5,548 nucleotides of DNA from Caldilineaceae bacterium (GCA_012032975.1 JAAUPU010000259.1:1-5548); one strand, 5' to 3'. Shown: positions 1 through 5,548, counted from the stretch's first letter. Made by a program: numbers and translations. The notes: generated by a model from the letters alone, not told the origin.

Positions 1-71
1 CGTACCCGGCCCCGGCGCTCCAGTTGCTTCTGCCTTTTGCCTTCGTTCTTCCGACTTCCGCCACGGCCGCG
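1..71. other. Non-coding or unassigned left edge
   Basis: I see no gene, repeat or regulatory site here. The stretch is pyrimidine-rich on the + strand (about 25-60) and lies just beyond the stop codon of the minus-strand ABC-transporter fragment, so it would be that gene's 3' flank. No convincing terminator hairpin is visible. Confidence 0.4.
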
Positions 72-212
72 CTACCAGGGCGGCAGCGTCTTGTGCAGAT
101 AGCGCCGCAGGTAGTCGTCGGGCGATCGCAGGAGCTCCGCGGCGCTTCCCTCGAAGACGATGGCGCCATCGTGCAGCACCATGAACTCGACCGCGGCCGC
201 GTCGGCGCCAGA
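72..212 (-). pseudogene. C-terminal fragment of an ABC transporter ATP-binding protein
   Basis: About 46 residues are readable on the minus strand before a TAG stop at 74-72. They include MVLHDGAIVFEG, then SAAELLRSPDDYLRRYL, and end in LHKTLPPW. This is the usual end of an ABC ATPase: the strand after the H-switch ('LHDG-I-FEG') followed by a helix that starts 'SPDDYLRRYL'. The closest remembered type is the MlaF/Ttg2A-like lipid-transport ATPase, but subfamily cannot be fixed from so little. Walker A, the signature motif, Walker B and the switch histidine are all absent, because the fragment breaks off at about 200-212 where unrelated sequence begins. It points away from the leucine genes and has no relation to them. 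It may be the remnant of a rearranged gene or the product of a chimeric assembly join. Confidence 0.5.
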
Positions 213-269
213 CGATCCGTGTAGGCCTTGATCAGCTTGTGCAGTGTGCCCTTCTGGTCCTTCGTCATC
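205..269. other. Junction segment of unknown origin
   Basis: Between the ABC-ATPase fragment and the first recognisable leuA codon lies about 65 bases that fits neither gene. On the minus strand, starting from ATG at 268-266, it reads [18 protein letters not shown], which looks like plausible coding sequence. That frame is not the ABC frame, and it loses sense at about 205. I cannot assign it to a family with confidence. On the + strand the codons just before 270 do not match the conserved EAG that precedes FP in LeuA. The segment is therefore best treated as a third, separate piece in a mosaic left end. Confidence 0.3.
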
Positions 270-1775
270 TTCCCCGCGGCCAGCCCCGGCGATCTGGCCG
301 CGGTCAAGCGCATCGCCGAGACGGTCGGGCGCGAGCCGCGCATCGACAAGAACGGCAACGTGGCCGCGCCGCCGGATCATCGCCGGGCTGTCGCGCGCGA
401 ACAAGGATGACATCGACAAAGCATGGGAGGCGGTGCAAGGCGCGCTGCGTCCACGGATCCACACCTTCCTGGCCACCAGCGACATCCACATGGAACACAA
501 GCTGCGCATGAGCCGCGACGAGGTGTTGGAGACCGTGGGCGACATGGTGCAGCACGCGCGCAGCCTCTGCAACGATGTGGAGTTCAGCCCCGAAGATGCA
601 GGTCGCAGCGACCCGGCTTTTCTGGTCAAGGTGCTGGAAGTTGCGATCCAGGCGGGCGCAACCACGCTCAACATCCCCGACACGGTCGGCTATACCACCC
701 CCGACGAGTTCGGCGGGTTGATCCGCCATCTGCGCGAAAATGTGCCCGGCGGCAAGGATGTGATCTTCAGCGTCCACTGTCACAACGATCTGGGCATGGC
801 CACGGCCAACACGCTGGCCGGCGTTCAAAATGGCGCACGCCAGATGGAAGTCACTATCAACGGCATCGGCGAGCGGGCCGGCAACACCAGCCTGGAGGAG
901 ACCGCGCTGACCATCCATGTGCGCGAGCCGGTCTTCGGGCTGAAGACCAACATCATCACCACCGAGATCCATCGGGCCAGCGACATGGTCAGCCGCTACA
1001 CCGGCATGGTGATCCAGCCCAACAAGGCCATCGTCGGCGCCAACGCGTTTGCCCACGAGGCCGGCATCCACCAGGACGGCATGCTCAAGAACAAGCGCAC
1101 CTATGAGATCATGGACGCCTCTACCATCGGGCTGAACCAGAGCTTGCTGGTGCTGGGCAAGCACAGCGGTCGCCATGCGCTGCGCCGCAAGCTGGAGGAG
1201 ATGGGCTATCACCTGACCAAGGAAGAGTTGGCCGATGTCTTCAGACGCTTCAAGATGTGGCCGACAAGAAAAGACGGTCACCGATAGCCGACCTGGAAGC
1301 ACTGGTCGGCGACGAAATCTATCAGCCAGAGGAGACCTGGGAGTTGGTCAACGTGCAGGTGCAGTGCGGCTCCAACCTGACGCCGACCGCGGTCGTCACC
1401 CTGCGCAACAACAACACTGGCGAGCAATTTACCGATGCGGGTCTGGGCACCGGGCCGGTGGACGCCATCTATCAGGGCATCAACCGGGTGGTCGGCGTGC
1501 GCAACAATCTGGTCGAATTTCTGGTTCAGGCGGTCACCAGTGGCATCGACGCCAACGGCGATGTGACCATTCGCATCGAGGTGCCGGATAATAGTATGGG
1601 CTTTACCCAGACTGCCCAGGGCCGGCCGCGGCGGCGTCTCTTCAGCGGTCGCGGCGTGGACACCGACATTATCGTGGCCAGCGCCAAGGCGTATATGCAG
1701 GCCTTGAACAAGGCCATTGCCGGCGGCAAGGATGACGCCGGTGGTTCGGCAGTCAACATTTCGGGGGATGTCTAG
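270..1775 (+). CDS. leuA: 2-isopropylmalate synthase LeuA, 5'-truncated and frameshifted
   Basis: LeuA performs the first committed step of leucine synthesis: acetyl-CoA plus 2-oxoisovalerate gives 2-isopropylmalate. The recognisable protein starts at [20 protein letters not shown] (270-329). It continues through the catalytic TIM barrel ([55 protein letters not shown]). The metal-binding HCHND lies at 775-789, NGIGERAGN at 859-885, and [15 protein letters not shown] near 1036-1080. The linker leads into the C-terminal allosteric LeuA_dimer domain (about 1350-1770), including [17 protein letters not shown] and [20 protein letters not shown]. About 500 residues are present; the family has roughly 510-560. 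The N-terminal 45-60, with the catalytic DTTLRDGEQ segment, are missing because unrelated sequence joins at about 270. Four single-base indels are needed to read it through: +1 near 375, -1 near 1254, -1 near 1271 and +1 near 1286. Family identity is certain; whether this copy is functional is not. Confidence 0.93.
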
Positions 1776-1806
1776 CATCGTGCCAAGCGTCACATGATGC
1801 GTAGCC

Positions 1807-1839
1807 AGAAGTCAGGCTCTTACCAAAAGCCCGACTTCT
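1807..1839 (+). promoter_or_regulatory. Stem-loop in the leuA-leuC gap
   Basis: AGAAGTC (1807-1813) is exactly complementary to GACTTCT (1833-1839). After one A/C mismatch the stem continues with GGCT (1815-1818) pairing AGCC (1828-1831) around a 9-base loop. No run of T follows (the next bases are ATTCCG), so it is not a classical rho-independent terminator. It lies 31 bases after the leuA stop and about 80 before the leuC start. It could be a processing or stability element, or a weak attenuator. Function is inferred from position only. Confidence 0.4.
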
Positions 1840-1871
1840 ATTCCGTAAGACCAACCTTGACGCGTCGCAAG

Positions 1872-1890
1872 GGGCGCATCGTCGTCGCCC
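1872..1890 (+). other. Small GC-rich hairpin upstream of leuC
   Basis: GGGCG (1872-1876) can pair with CGCCC (1886-1890) around a 9-base loop, ending 20 bases before the leuC ribosome-binding site. A five-pair stem of this composition is expected fairly often by chance in GC-rich DNA, so it is recorded with low confidence. Confidence 0.2.
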
Positions 1891-1910
1891 AAATTGCCTT
1901 TCATCGACAT

Positions 1911-1915
1911 GGAGG
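1911..1915 (+). promoter_or_regulatory. Ribosome-binding site that fixes the leuC TTG start
   Basis: A full GGAGG lies seven bases before TTG at 1923. The protein from that TTG starts GKTLFEKVW, which is the normal LeuC N-terminus. An ATG at 1909 is out of frame, and an in-frame ATG at 1794 would add 43 residues unlike any LeuC. The strong Shine-Dalgarno sequence plus homology therefore selects TTG. Confidence 0.75.
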
Positions 1916-1922
1916 AACTGAG

Positions 1923-3322
1923 TTGGGAAAGACACTATTCGAAAAAGTATGGGAAACCCACGTCGTTTCGGAAGATCCTGGCGCGCCAGCCGTTTTGTAT
2001 ATTGATGCGCATCTGGTGCATGAAGTCACGTCGCCCCAGGCGTTTGCCATGTTGCGCGAGCGCGGGCTGAAGGCACGGCGCCCGGAGCGCACCTTCGCCA
2101 CCATGGACCATGCCATCCCCACCCGCGATCTGGACATCACCCTCTGGCCCAGCGACGCGGCGACGCAGGTGCGCACCCTGCGCCAGAATTGTGAGGACTT
2201 CGGCATCACCTTGTGGGATATCGAGGGCGATGTGCAGGGCATCGTTCACGTGGTCGGGCCGGAGATGGGCGTGACTCAGCCGGGCATGACCATCGTCTGC
2301 GGCGACAGCCACACCAGCACCCACGGCGCGTTTGGCGCGTTGGCCTTTGGCATCGGCACCAGCGAAGTGGCCCACGTACTCGCCACCCAGTGCCTGCTCC
2401 AGCAAAAGCCCAAGACCTTCGCCATCAACGTCGAAGGCGACCTGGGCTTGGCGTCACCGCCAAGGACATCATCCTGGCCATCATCGCCAAGAACGGCGCG
2501 GGCGGCGGGGTCGGCCATGTCTTTGAATATCGCGGCAGTGCGATCCGCAAGCTCAACATGGCCAACCGCATGACCATCTGCAATATGAGCATCGAGGGTG
2601 GCGCACGCGCCGGCATGATTGCCCCCGATGAGGCTACTTTTGAGTACATGAAAGGTCGCCCCTTTGCGCCCAGCGGCGAAGAGTGGGACAAGGCGCTGGC
2701 CTATTGGCAGACGCTCTACACCGACGAGGACGCGGTCTTCGACCGCGAGCTCACACTGGACGCCAGCCAACTTGCGCCGATGGTGACCTATGGCACCAAC
2801 CCCGGCCAGGGCGTGGCCGTCACCGGGCGCATCCCCACGCCGGAGGAGCTGGAAGACCCGGCAGAGCGACGCAGCCTGCTCAGCGCGATGGAGTATATGG
2901 GGCTGACACCCGGCCAGGCCATGGCCGGTCAACCCATCGACATCGTCTTCATCGGCTCCTGCACCAACAGCCGCATCGAAGATCTGCGCGAGGCCGCGCA
3001 GGTCGCCAGGGGTCGCCAGGTGGCCGACAACGTCCAGGCGCTGGTGGTGCCCGGCTCCAAGGCGATCAAGGCCCAGGCCGAAGCCGAAGGGCTGGACCGC
3101 ATCTTCAGCGAGGCGGGCTTCGAGTGGCGCGGCGCCGGCTGCAGCATGTGTCTGGCCATGAACGACGACAAAGCTGGCCCGGGCAAGTACGTCGCCAGCA
3201 CCAGCAACCGTAACTTCCAGGGTCGTCAAGGACCAGGCGCACGCAGCCTGCTCATGAGTCCGATCATGGCCGCCGCGGCCGCGGTCAACGGCCATGTGGT
3301 GGATGTGCGGGAGATGTTGTAG
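1923..3322 (+). CDS. leuC: 3-isopropylmalate dehydratase large subunit LeuC, one frameshift
   Basis: LeuC is the [4Fe-4S] catalytic subunit of isopropylmalate isomerase. With LeuD it converts 2-isopropylmalate to 3-isopropylmalate in the cytoplasm. From the TTG start it reads [37 protein letters not shown] and [20 protein letters not shown] (from residue 127). Later come [17 protein letters not shown] and [10 protein letters not shown]. The three cluster cysteines are present: GSCTN (Cys at 2960-2962) and GCSMC (Cys at 3140-3142 and 3149-3151). After correction these are residues 347, 407 and 410, the usual family positions, and the total is 466 residues, the standard length. A single missing base near 2450-2451 (GG where GGG would give [10 protein letters not shown]) changes the frame; without correction the protein would end soon after residue 176. 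All else is conserved, so a sequencing error is more likely than inactivation. Confidence 0.95.
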
Positions 3323-3345
3323 TTCTCGCTCCACAACTGTAGAAT
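3317..3345 (+). promoter_or_regulatory. Candidate promoter for the antitoxin remnant
   Basis: TTGTAG (3317-3322, overlapping the leuC stop) and TAGAAT (3340-3345) are separated by exactly 17 bases. The -10 matches the sigma-70 consensus at five of six positions, but the -35 matches at only three. Transcription would begin near 3352, at the edge of the palindrome at 3351-3365. The layout suits a self-regulated toxin-antitoxin promoter, though the -35 box is poor. Confidence 0.35.
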
Positions 3346-3394
3346 CAAGGTGGTCATCATGACCATCCAGTGTTGTCGTTGGGAGCAGCGAGAA
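3323..3394 (+). repeat. Nested inverted repeat flanking the antitoxin leader
   Basis: TTCTCGCT (3323-3330), immediately after the leuC stop, is perfectly complementary to AGCGAGAA (3387-3394). Inside it, ACAAC (3333-3337) pairs with GTTGT (3372-3376), with unequal internal bulges. The palindrome at 3351-3365 lies in the loop. The element could fold in leuC mRNA as a protective 3' structure, hide the antitoxin ribosome-binding site, or mark the border of inserted DNA. Pairing is seen directly; the role is open. Confidence 0.35.
3351..3365. promoter_or_regulatory. Perfect 15-bp palindrome, candidate Phd operator
   Basis: TGGTCATCATGACCA is a perfect dyad with seven base pairs on each side of a central C at 3358. 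It sits 38 bases before the likely antitoxin start and covers the predicted transcription start. Phd/YefM antitoxins are known to bind short palindromes in their own promoter through the N-terminal domain, which is the part preserved here. That this is the operator is an inference from position and symmetry. Confidence 0.45.
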
Positions 3395-3403
3395 GTTACC
3401 GTC

Positions 3404-3676
3404 GTGTTTTCTTCAATTTCAACGGCGGAAGTCAACGCGCACCTATCTGCGTGGCTCAATCGAGTGGCTTTTGGCAATGAACGGCTGGTTGTGCGGCGAC
3501 GCGGTAAGCCAGTCGCCGCTTTGGTAAGCATGGAAGACCTACATCGTCTTGAGTCACTAGACGCTGCATCGACGGAAGCCGTGGATAAATATGCGGACGC
3601 GACCTCTCTGCTTTGCGTGACCGCCGTCACCATCGGAGAGCTTGTTTACCCCGCTCACAAATCTGGTCGGTTGTGA
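3404..3676 (+). pseudogene. Phd/YefM-type antitoxin fused to a PIN-toxin scrap (toxin-antitoxin remnant)
   Basis: The first 50 or so residues are a Phd/YefM antitoxin: SSISTAEVNAHLSAWLNRV, then GNERLVVRRRGKPVAALVSM, then EDLHRLESLD. This fold binds DNA as a dimer and normally neutralises a partner toxin through its C-terminal tail. After about residue 60 the same frame reads LLCVTAVTIGELVYPAHKSG, which resembles the middle of a VapC-type PIN-domain ribonuclease (usual form 'ITIGELVYGAHKS'). The toxin's N-terminal 'LDTN' aspartate, its later acidic residues and the antitoxin's neutralising tail are missing, so a deletion appears to have joined the two genes; the product stops at 90 residues. 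I chose GTG at 3404 because the protein then starts as the family does; ATG at 3359 is an alternative but overlaps the palindrome. The toxin piece cannot be catalytic. The antitoxin half might still bind DNA. It lies between leuC and leuD on the same strand, 34 bases before leuD. Confidence 0.65.
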
Positions 3677-3710
3677 ATCAACAGCCCATTACCCGAAACG
3701 GATTAGAACC

Positions 3711-4301
3711 ATGGAACAATTCAAACGTCTGACCGCGACTGCTGTGCCGATGCGCGCGGAAAATGTAGACACCGATCAGATCATCCCGGCGCGCTTCCTC
3801 ACCGCGGTGACCAAGGATGGGATGGGCGACGGGCTTTTCTCAAGCTGGCGCTACAACCGCGACGGATCGCCCAAGAAAGACTTTGTACTCAACCAGAGTG
3901 AATACGATGGCGCAGAAATCTTGATCGCTGGGCGTAACTTTGGCAGCGGCTCCAGCCGTGAACACGCGGTCTGGGCGCTCACCGAATTTGGCTTTCGTTG
4001 CGTGATCACCCCTGGCTTTGGCGACATCTTTTATAACAACAGCCTCAAGAATGGGCTGCTCCCCATTGTCTTGCCGGAAGAGACGGTCAACATGCTGCTC
4101 GACCTGGTCGAGGAAGAGCCAACCACGCGCATCGTCGTCAACCTGGAAGAACAGAGCGTCACACTGCCAGATGGCCAAAGCCTCGGCTTCCAGATCGATC
4201 CGTTCCGCAAAATGTGTCTGCGAGAAGGGATGGATGACCTGGGGTATCTACTCTCCAAAGATGCGGGGATTTCTGCCCACGAGGCCAAGCCCGTCTATTG
4301 A
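3711..4301 (+). CDS. leuD: 3-isopropylmalate dehydratase small subunit LeuD
   Basis: LeuD is the swivelling small subunit that completes the isopropylmalate isomerase active site with LeuC. The frame is open from ATG at 3711 to the stop at 4299-4301 and gives 196 residues, the usual length (about 200). Family motifs occur in order: ENVDTDQIIPARFL (residues 17-30), the substrate-recognition loop GRNFGSGSSREHAVWAL (74-90), TPGFGDIFYNNSLKNGLLPI (100-119) and the late IDPFRKMCL (162-170). The upstream in-frame codons from 3642 belong to the toxin-remnant region and resemble nothing in LeuD, so ATG 3711 is the start. The Shine-Dalgarno sequence before it is weak (GGATTAG). It is the only complete gene in the window that needs no frame correction. 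Confidence 0.96.
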   Translation: MEQFKRLTATAVPMRAENVDTDQIIPARFLTAVTKDGMGDGLFSSWRYNRDGSPKKDFVLNQSEYDGAEILIAGRNFGSGSSREHAVWALTEFGFRCVITPGFGDIFYNNSLKNGLLPIVLPEETVNMLLDLVEEEPTTRIVVNLEEQSVTLPDGQSLGFQIDPFRKMCLREGMDDLGYLLSKDAGISAHEAKPVY

Positions 4302-4357
4302 TCTGCTTGGCTTGGCTGCCCAGACCCAGAAAAACCGACAGCCCCATGCCAACCTTT

Positions 4358-4375
4358 GTGATTGGACACAATCAC
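4358..4375. promoter_or_regulatory. Perfect hairpin or operator-like dyad in the leuD-nucleotidyltransferase gap
   Basis: GTGATTG (4358-4364) and CAATCAC (4369-4375) are exactly complementary around the four-base loop GACA. No T-run follows, so it is not a standard intrinsic terminator. It is the only clear structure in the 165-base gap 4302-4466, where I found no gene and no good promoter. It could be a transcription-factor site or an mRNA processing hairpin after leuD. Confidence 0.35.
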
Positions 4376-4466
4376 CTCCAGTCTTGTGAAGCAGATCTGT
4401 AGGAAAGAGCTCCTGTACACGTGAGACGAGAGCGCATCGAGGTCAAGTTTTGGTTGAGAATCTAAC

Positions 4467-5282
4467 ATGAACGAATCCCTCTTCGATCTAAAGAATCATC
4501 TGCTGGCGGATTGCCGGTGGCCTGTGCTGTCCGCGCACTATGAAAAAGCGCTGCGCGAAGCCGATGGAACATCTGCTGCTTTACTTCGATCCGCTCGGCA
4601 TCATCGCCAGTGGCAGCATCATCCGCGGCGAGCCTGACCCAACCAGCGATTTCGACATCTTTGTCATCCACGCCGAGCCGTGGCGCCAGCGGATCCAACG
4701 CGTCTTTGACCAGGTTCCGGTGGAGATTTTTGTCAACCCGCCCCACACTGTGCGCGACTATTTTGTGTCAGAACATGCGAAGGGACGACCCTCTACAGCA
4801 CATATGTTGGCGAATGGGTTTGTCGTGCTGGACCAGGATCCCATGGTCGAGCAATTGCGCCACGAGGCCCAGGCCTGGCTGGAGAAGACGCCCGCGCTGC
4901 CATCGTCGGCCGAACAGACTTGGCAACGTTACGCCATCGCCGACACGCTGGACAACGCCTGGGATATTCTGGACATGGACCCCGCGAACGCGGCGCTGCT
5001 GCTCCATCGCGCGATGATGGCATGGTCGAATTCGCCTACCGCAACGACCAGCGCTTCGTCCCACCGCCCAAGCGACTCATTGAGGGGCTGGACGAGGTGG
5101 ACCCAATCCTGGAAGCCTTGCTTCGCCAGTATTACGCCACCGTCGATGTACATTTCCAGTTTAGCCTGGCCCAGCGCATCGCTGAGAGAACCATCGGCGT
5201 CACCGGTTTCTTTGAATGGGAGTCCCCCCTCGAAGAGATGCCCGAACGTCTCCCCGACATCGACCTCATGCCTGCGATTTAA
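4467..5282 (+). CDS. Nucleotidyltransferase-domain protein, two frameshifts
   Basis: The corrected product is about 271 residues. It starts [20 protein letters not shown] at ATG 4467, and the core motif is [18 protein letters not shown] (residues 49-66). This is the GS...DxD signature of the polymerase-beta-like nucleotidyltransferase fold, with metal-binding aspartates at 4648-4650 and 4654-4656. A likely third carboxylate is in PVEIFVNPP (residue 86). The C-terminal half is mostly helical and could be a KNTase/HEPN-like substrate-binding domain, but I cannot name a substrate; antibiotic, protein AMPylation or small-molecule transfer are all possible. It is much longer than the roughly 100-150-residue MNT antitoxins. 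Reading needs +1 near 4563 (the frame moves to ATG-GAA-CAT at 4564) and -1 near 5020 (GG for GGG, giving [15 protein letters not shown]). No membrane segment or signal peptide is seen. It ends 23 bases before leuB, so the two are probably cotranscribed. Confidence 0.75.
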
Positions 5283-5305
5283 CACTCGAATTAGAAAGTA
5301 TTCCT

Positions 5306-5548
5306 ATGGACGCCAAGATCGTTGTGTTGGCCGGTGATGGTATCGGCCCAGAAGTGACTGCCGAGGCCCAGAAAGTGTTGACCGCGGTCGCCGGTAAATT
5401 TGGTCATCACTTTGTCTTCGACGCCCAATTGATGGGCGGTCGCGCCATCGACGAGCAGGGGACGAGTCTACCAGACGCCACCCTGGATGCCTGCCGACAG
5501 GCCGATGCCATCCTTTTGGGCGCAGTCGGCGGTCCCCGCTGGGACAAC
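5306..5548 (+). CDS. leuB: 3-isopropylmalate dehydrogenase LeuB, N-terminal part (cut by window end)
   Basis: LeuB oxidatively decarboxylates 3-isopropylmalate with NAD+ to give 4-methyl-2-oxopentanoate, the direct precursor of leucine. The first 81 residues are visible from ATG 5306 with no stop. They start [17 protein letters not shown], where GDGIGPEV (10-17) is the family hallmark. [13 protein letters not shown] (44-56) and [13 protein letters not shown] (69-81) then match the LeuB pattern leading to the cofactor and substrate loops. Roughly 270 further residues lie beyond the window. The ribosome-binding site is weak (AGAAAG at 5293-5298). The gene starts 23 bases after the nucleotidyltransferase stop, with no terminator between, so it probably shares that transcript. 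Confidence 0.96.
   Translation, partial: MDAKIVVLAGDGIGPEVTAEAQKVLTAVAGKFGHHFVFDAQLMGGRAIDEQGTSLPDATLDACRQADAILLGAVGGPRWDN

Noticed and set aside
304..1302. Long minus-strand open frame (332 codons) opposite leuA
   Set aside because: The + strand is clearly leuA by conserved motifs. The antisense reading has no recognisable domain and is the usual open frame opposite GC-rich coding sequence.
1857..1885. TTGACG as a -35 box for a leuC promoter
   Set aside because: No acceptable -10 hexamer lies 16-18 bases downstream; the region is CGTCGT-like.
1794..1922. N-terminal extension of LeuC from ATG 1794
   Set aside because: The 43 extra residues resemble no LeuC, and the strong GGAGG before TTG 1923 explains initiation better.
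3001..3020. Perfect tandem repeat GGTCGCCAGG x2
   Set aside because: It encodes VARGRQVAD, which fits the LeuC family at normal length (compare IRGRKVAD), so it is a codon coincidence and not a duplication.
2276..3334. Long minus-strand open frame (352 codons) opposite leuC
   Set aside because: It is a mirror of leuC coding bias with no family resemblance. The + strand holds the iron-sulfur cysteines and all LeuC motifs.
3359..3403. Antitoxin start at ATG 3359
   Set aside because: It would add a cysteine-rich stretch unlike Phd proteins and lies within the palindrome. GTG 3404 gives the usual N-terminus. It is not fully excluded.
4302..4466. Leucine attenuator leader peptide or T-box in the leuD-nucleotidyltransferase gap
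   Set aside because: There is no short leucine-rich reading frame with a ribosome-binding site, no T-box sequence and no terminator with a T-run.
1..5548. CRISPR arrays, tRNA or rRNA genes, insertion-sequence ends
   Set aside because: I saw no regularly spaced repeats, no tRNA-like TTCGA arm with matching acceptor ends, no rRNA core sequence and no transposase coding sequence on reading both strands.

Overview
The window carries most of a bacterial leucine-biosynthesis operon, all on the + strand, in the order leuA - leuC - leuD - leuB. Two genes foreign to the pathway sit in its gaps: a broken antitoxin/toxin remnant between leuC and leuD, and a stand-alone nucleotidyltransferase between leuD and leuB. 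The DNA is visibly GC-rich. The proteins (466-residue LeuC type, 196-residue LeuD, LeuA with its C-terminal regulatory domain) are ordinary bacterial types. Gene order and protein style are compatible with an environmental Chloroflexota-like bacterium, but this is an inference from memory without a search, so the lineage is uncertain.

Layout. Bases 1-71 hold no recognisable gene. Bases 72-212 (- strand) encode the last residues of an ABC-transporter ATPase. Bases 205-269 are a short unassigned junction. leuA enters abruptly at about 270 without its first 45-60 codons and runs to 1775. A 147-base gap with two possible stem-loops precedes leuC (1923-3322), which begins with TTG after a strong Shine-Dalgarno sequence. 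The leuC-leuD gap (3323-3710) contains a candidate promoter, a perfect 15-bp palindrome, and a Phd/YefM-type antitoxin reading directly into a scrap of PIN-domain toxin. leuD (3711-4301) is intact. A 165-base gap with a perfect 7-bp hairpin follows, then the nucleotidyltransferase (4467-5282). leuB starts at 5306 and is cut by the window end.

Function. LeuA condenses acetyl-CoA with 2-oxoisovalerate to 2-isopropylmalate. LeuC and LeuD together form the [4Fe-4S] isomerase that makes 3-isopropylmalate, and LeuB oxidises it to the leucine keto acid. The inserted genes have no obvious pathway role.

Quality warning. Seven one-base insertions or deletions are inferred from frame changes inside otherwise well-conserved coding sequence: four in leuA, one in leuC, two in the nucleotidyltransferase. 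Conserved residues are kept on both sides of each, and several lie in short homopolymers. This looks more like uncorrected long-read sequencing error than gene decay. The left 270 bases could likewise be a chimeric join. I found no convincing new biological system. The best candidates for a second look are the antitoxin-toxin fusion with its promoter-palindrome arrangement, and the nucleotidyltransferase lodged in the operon.
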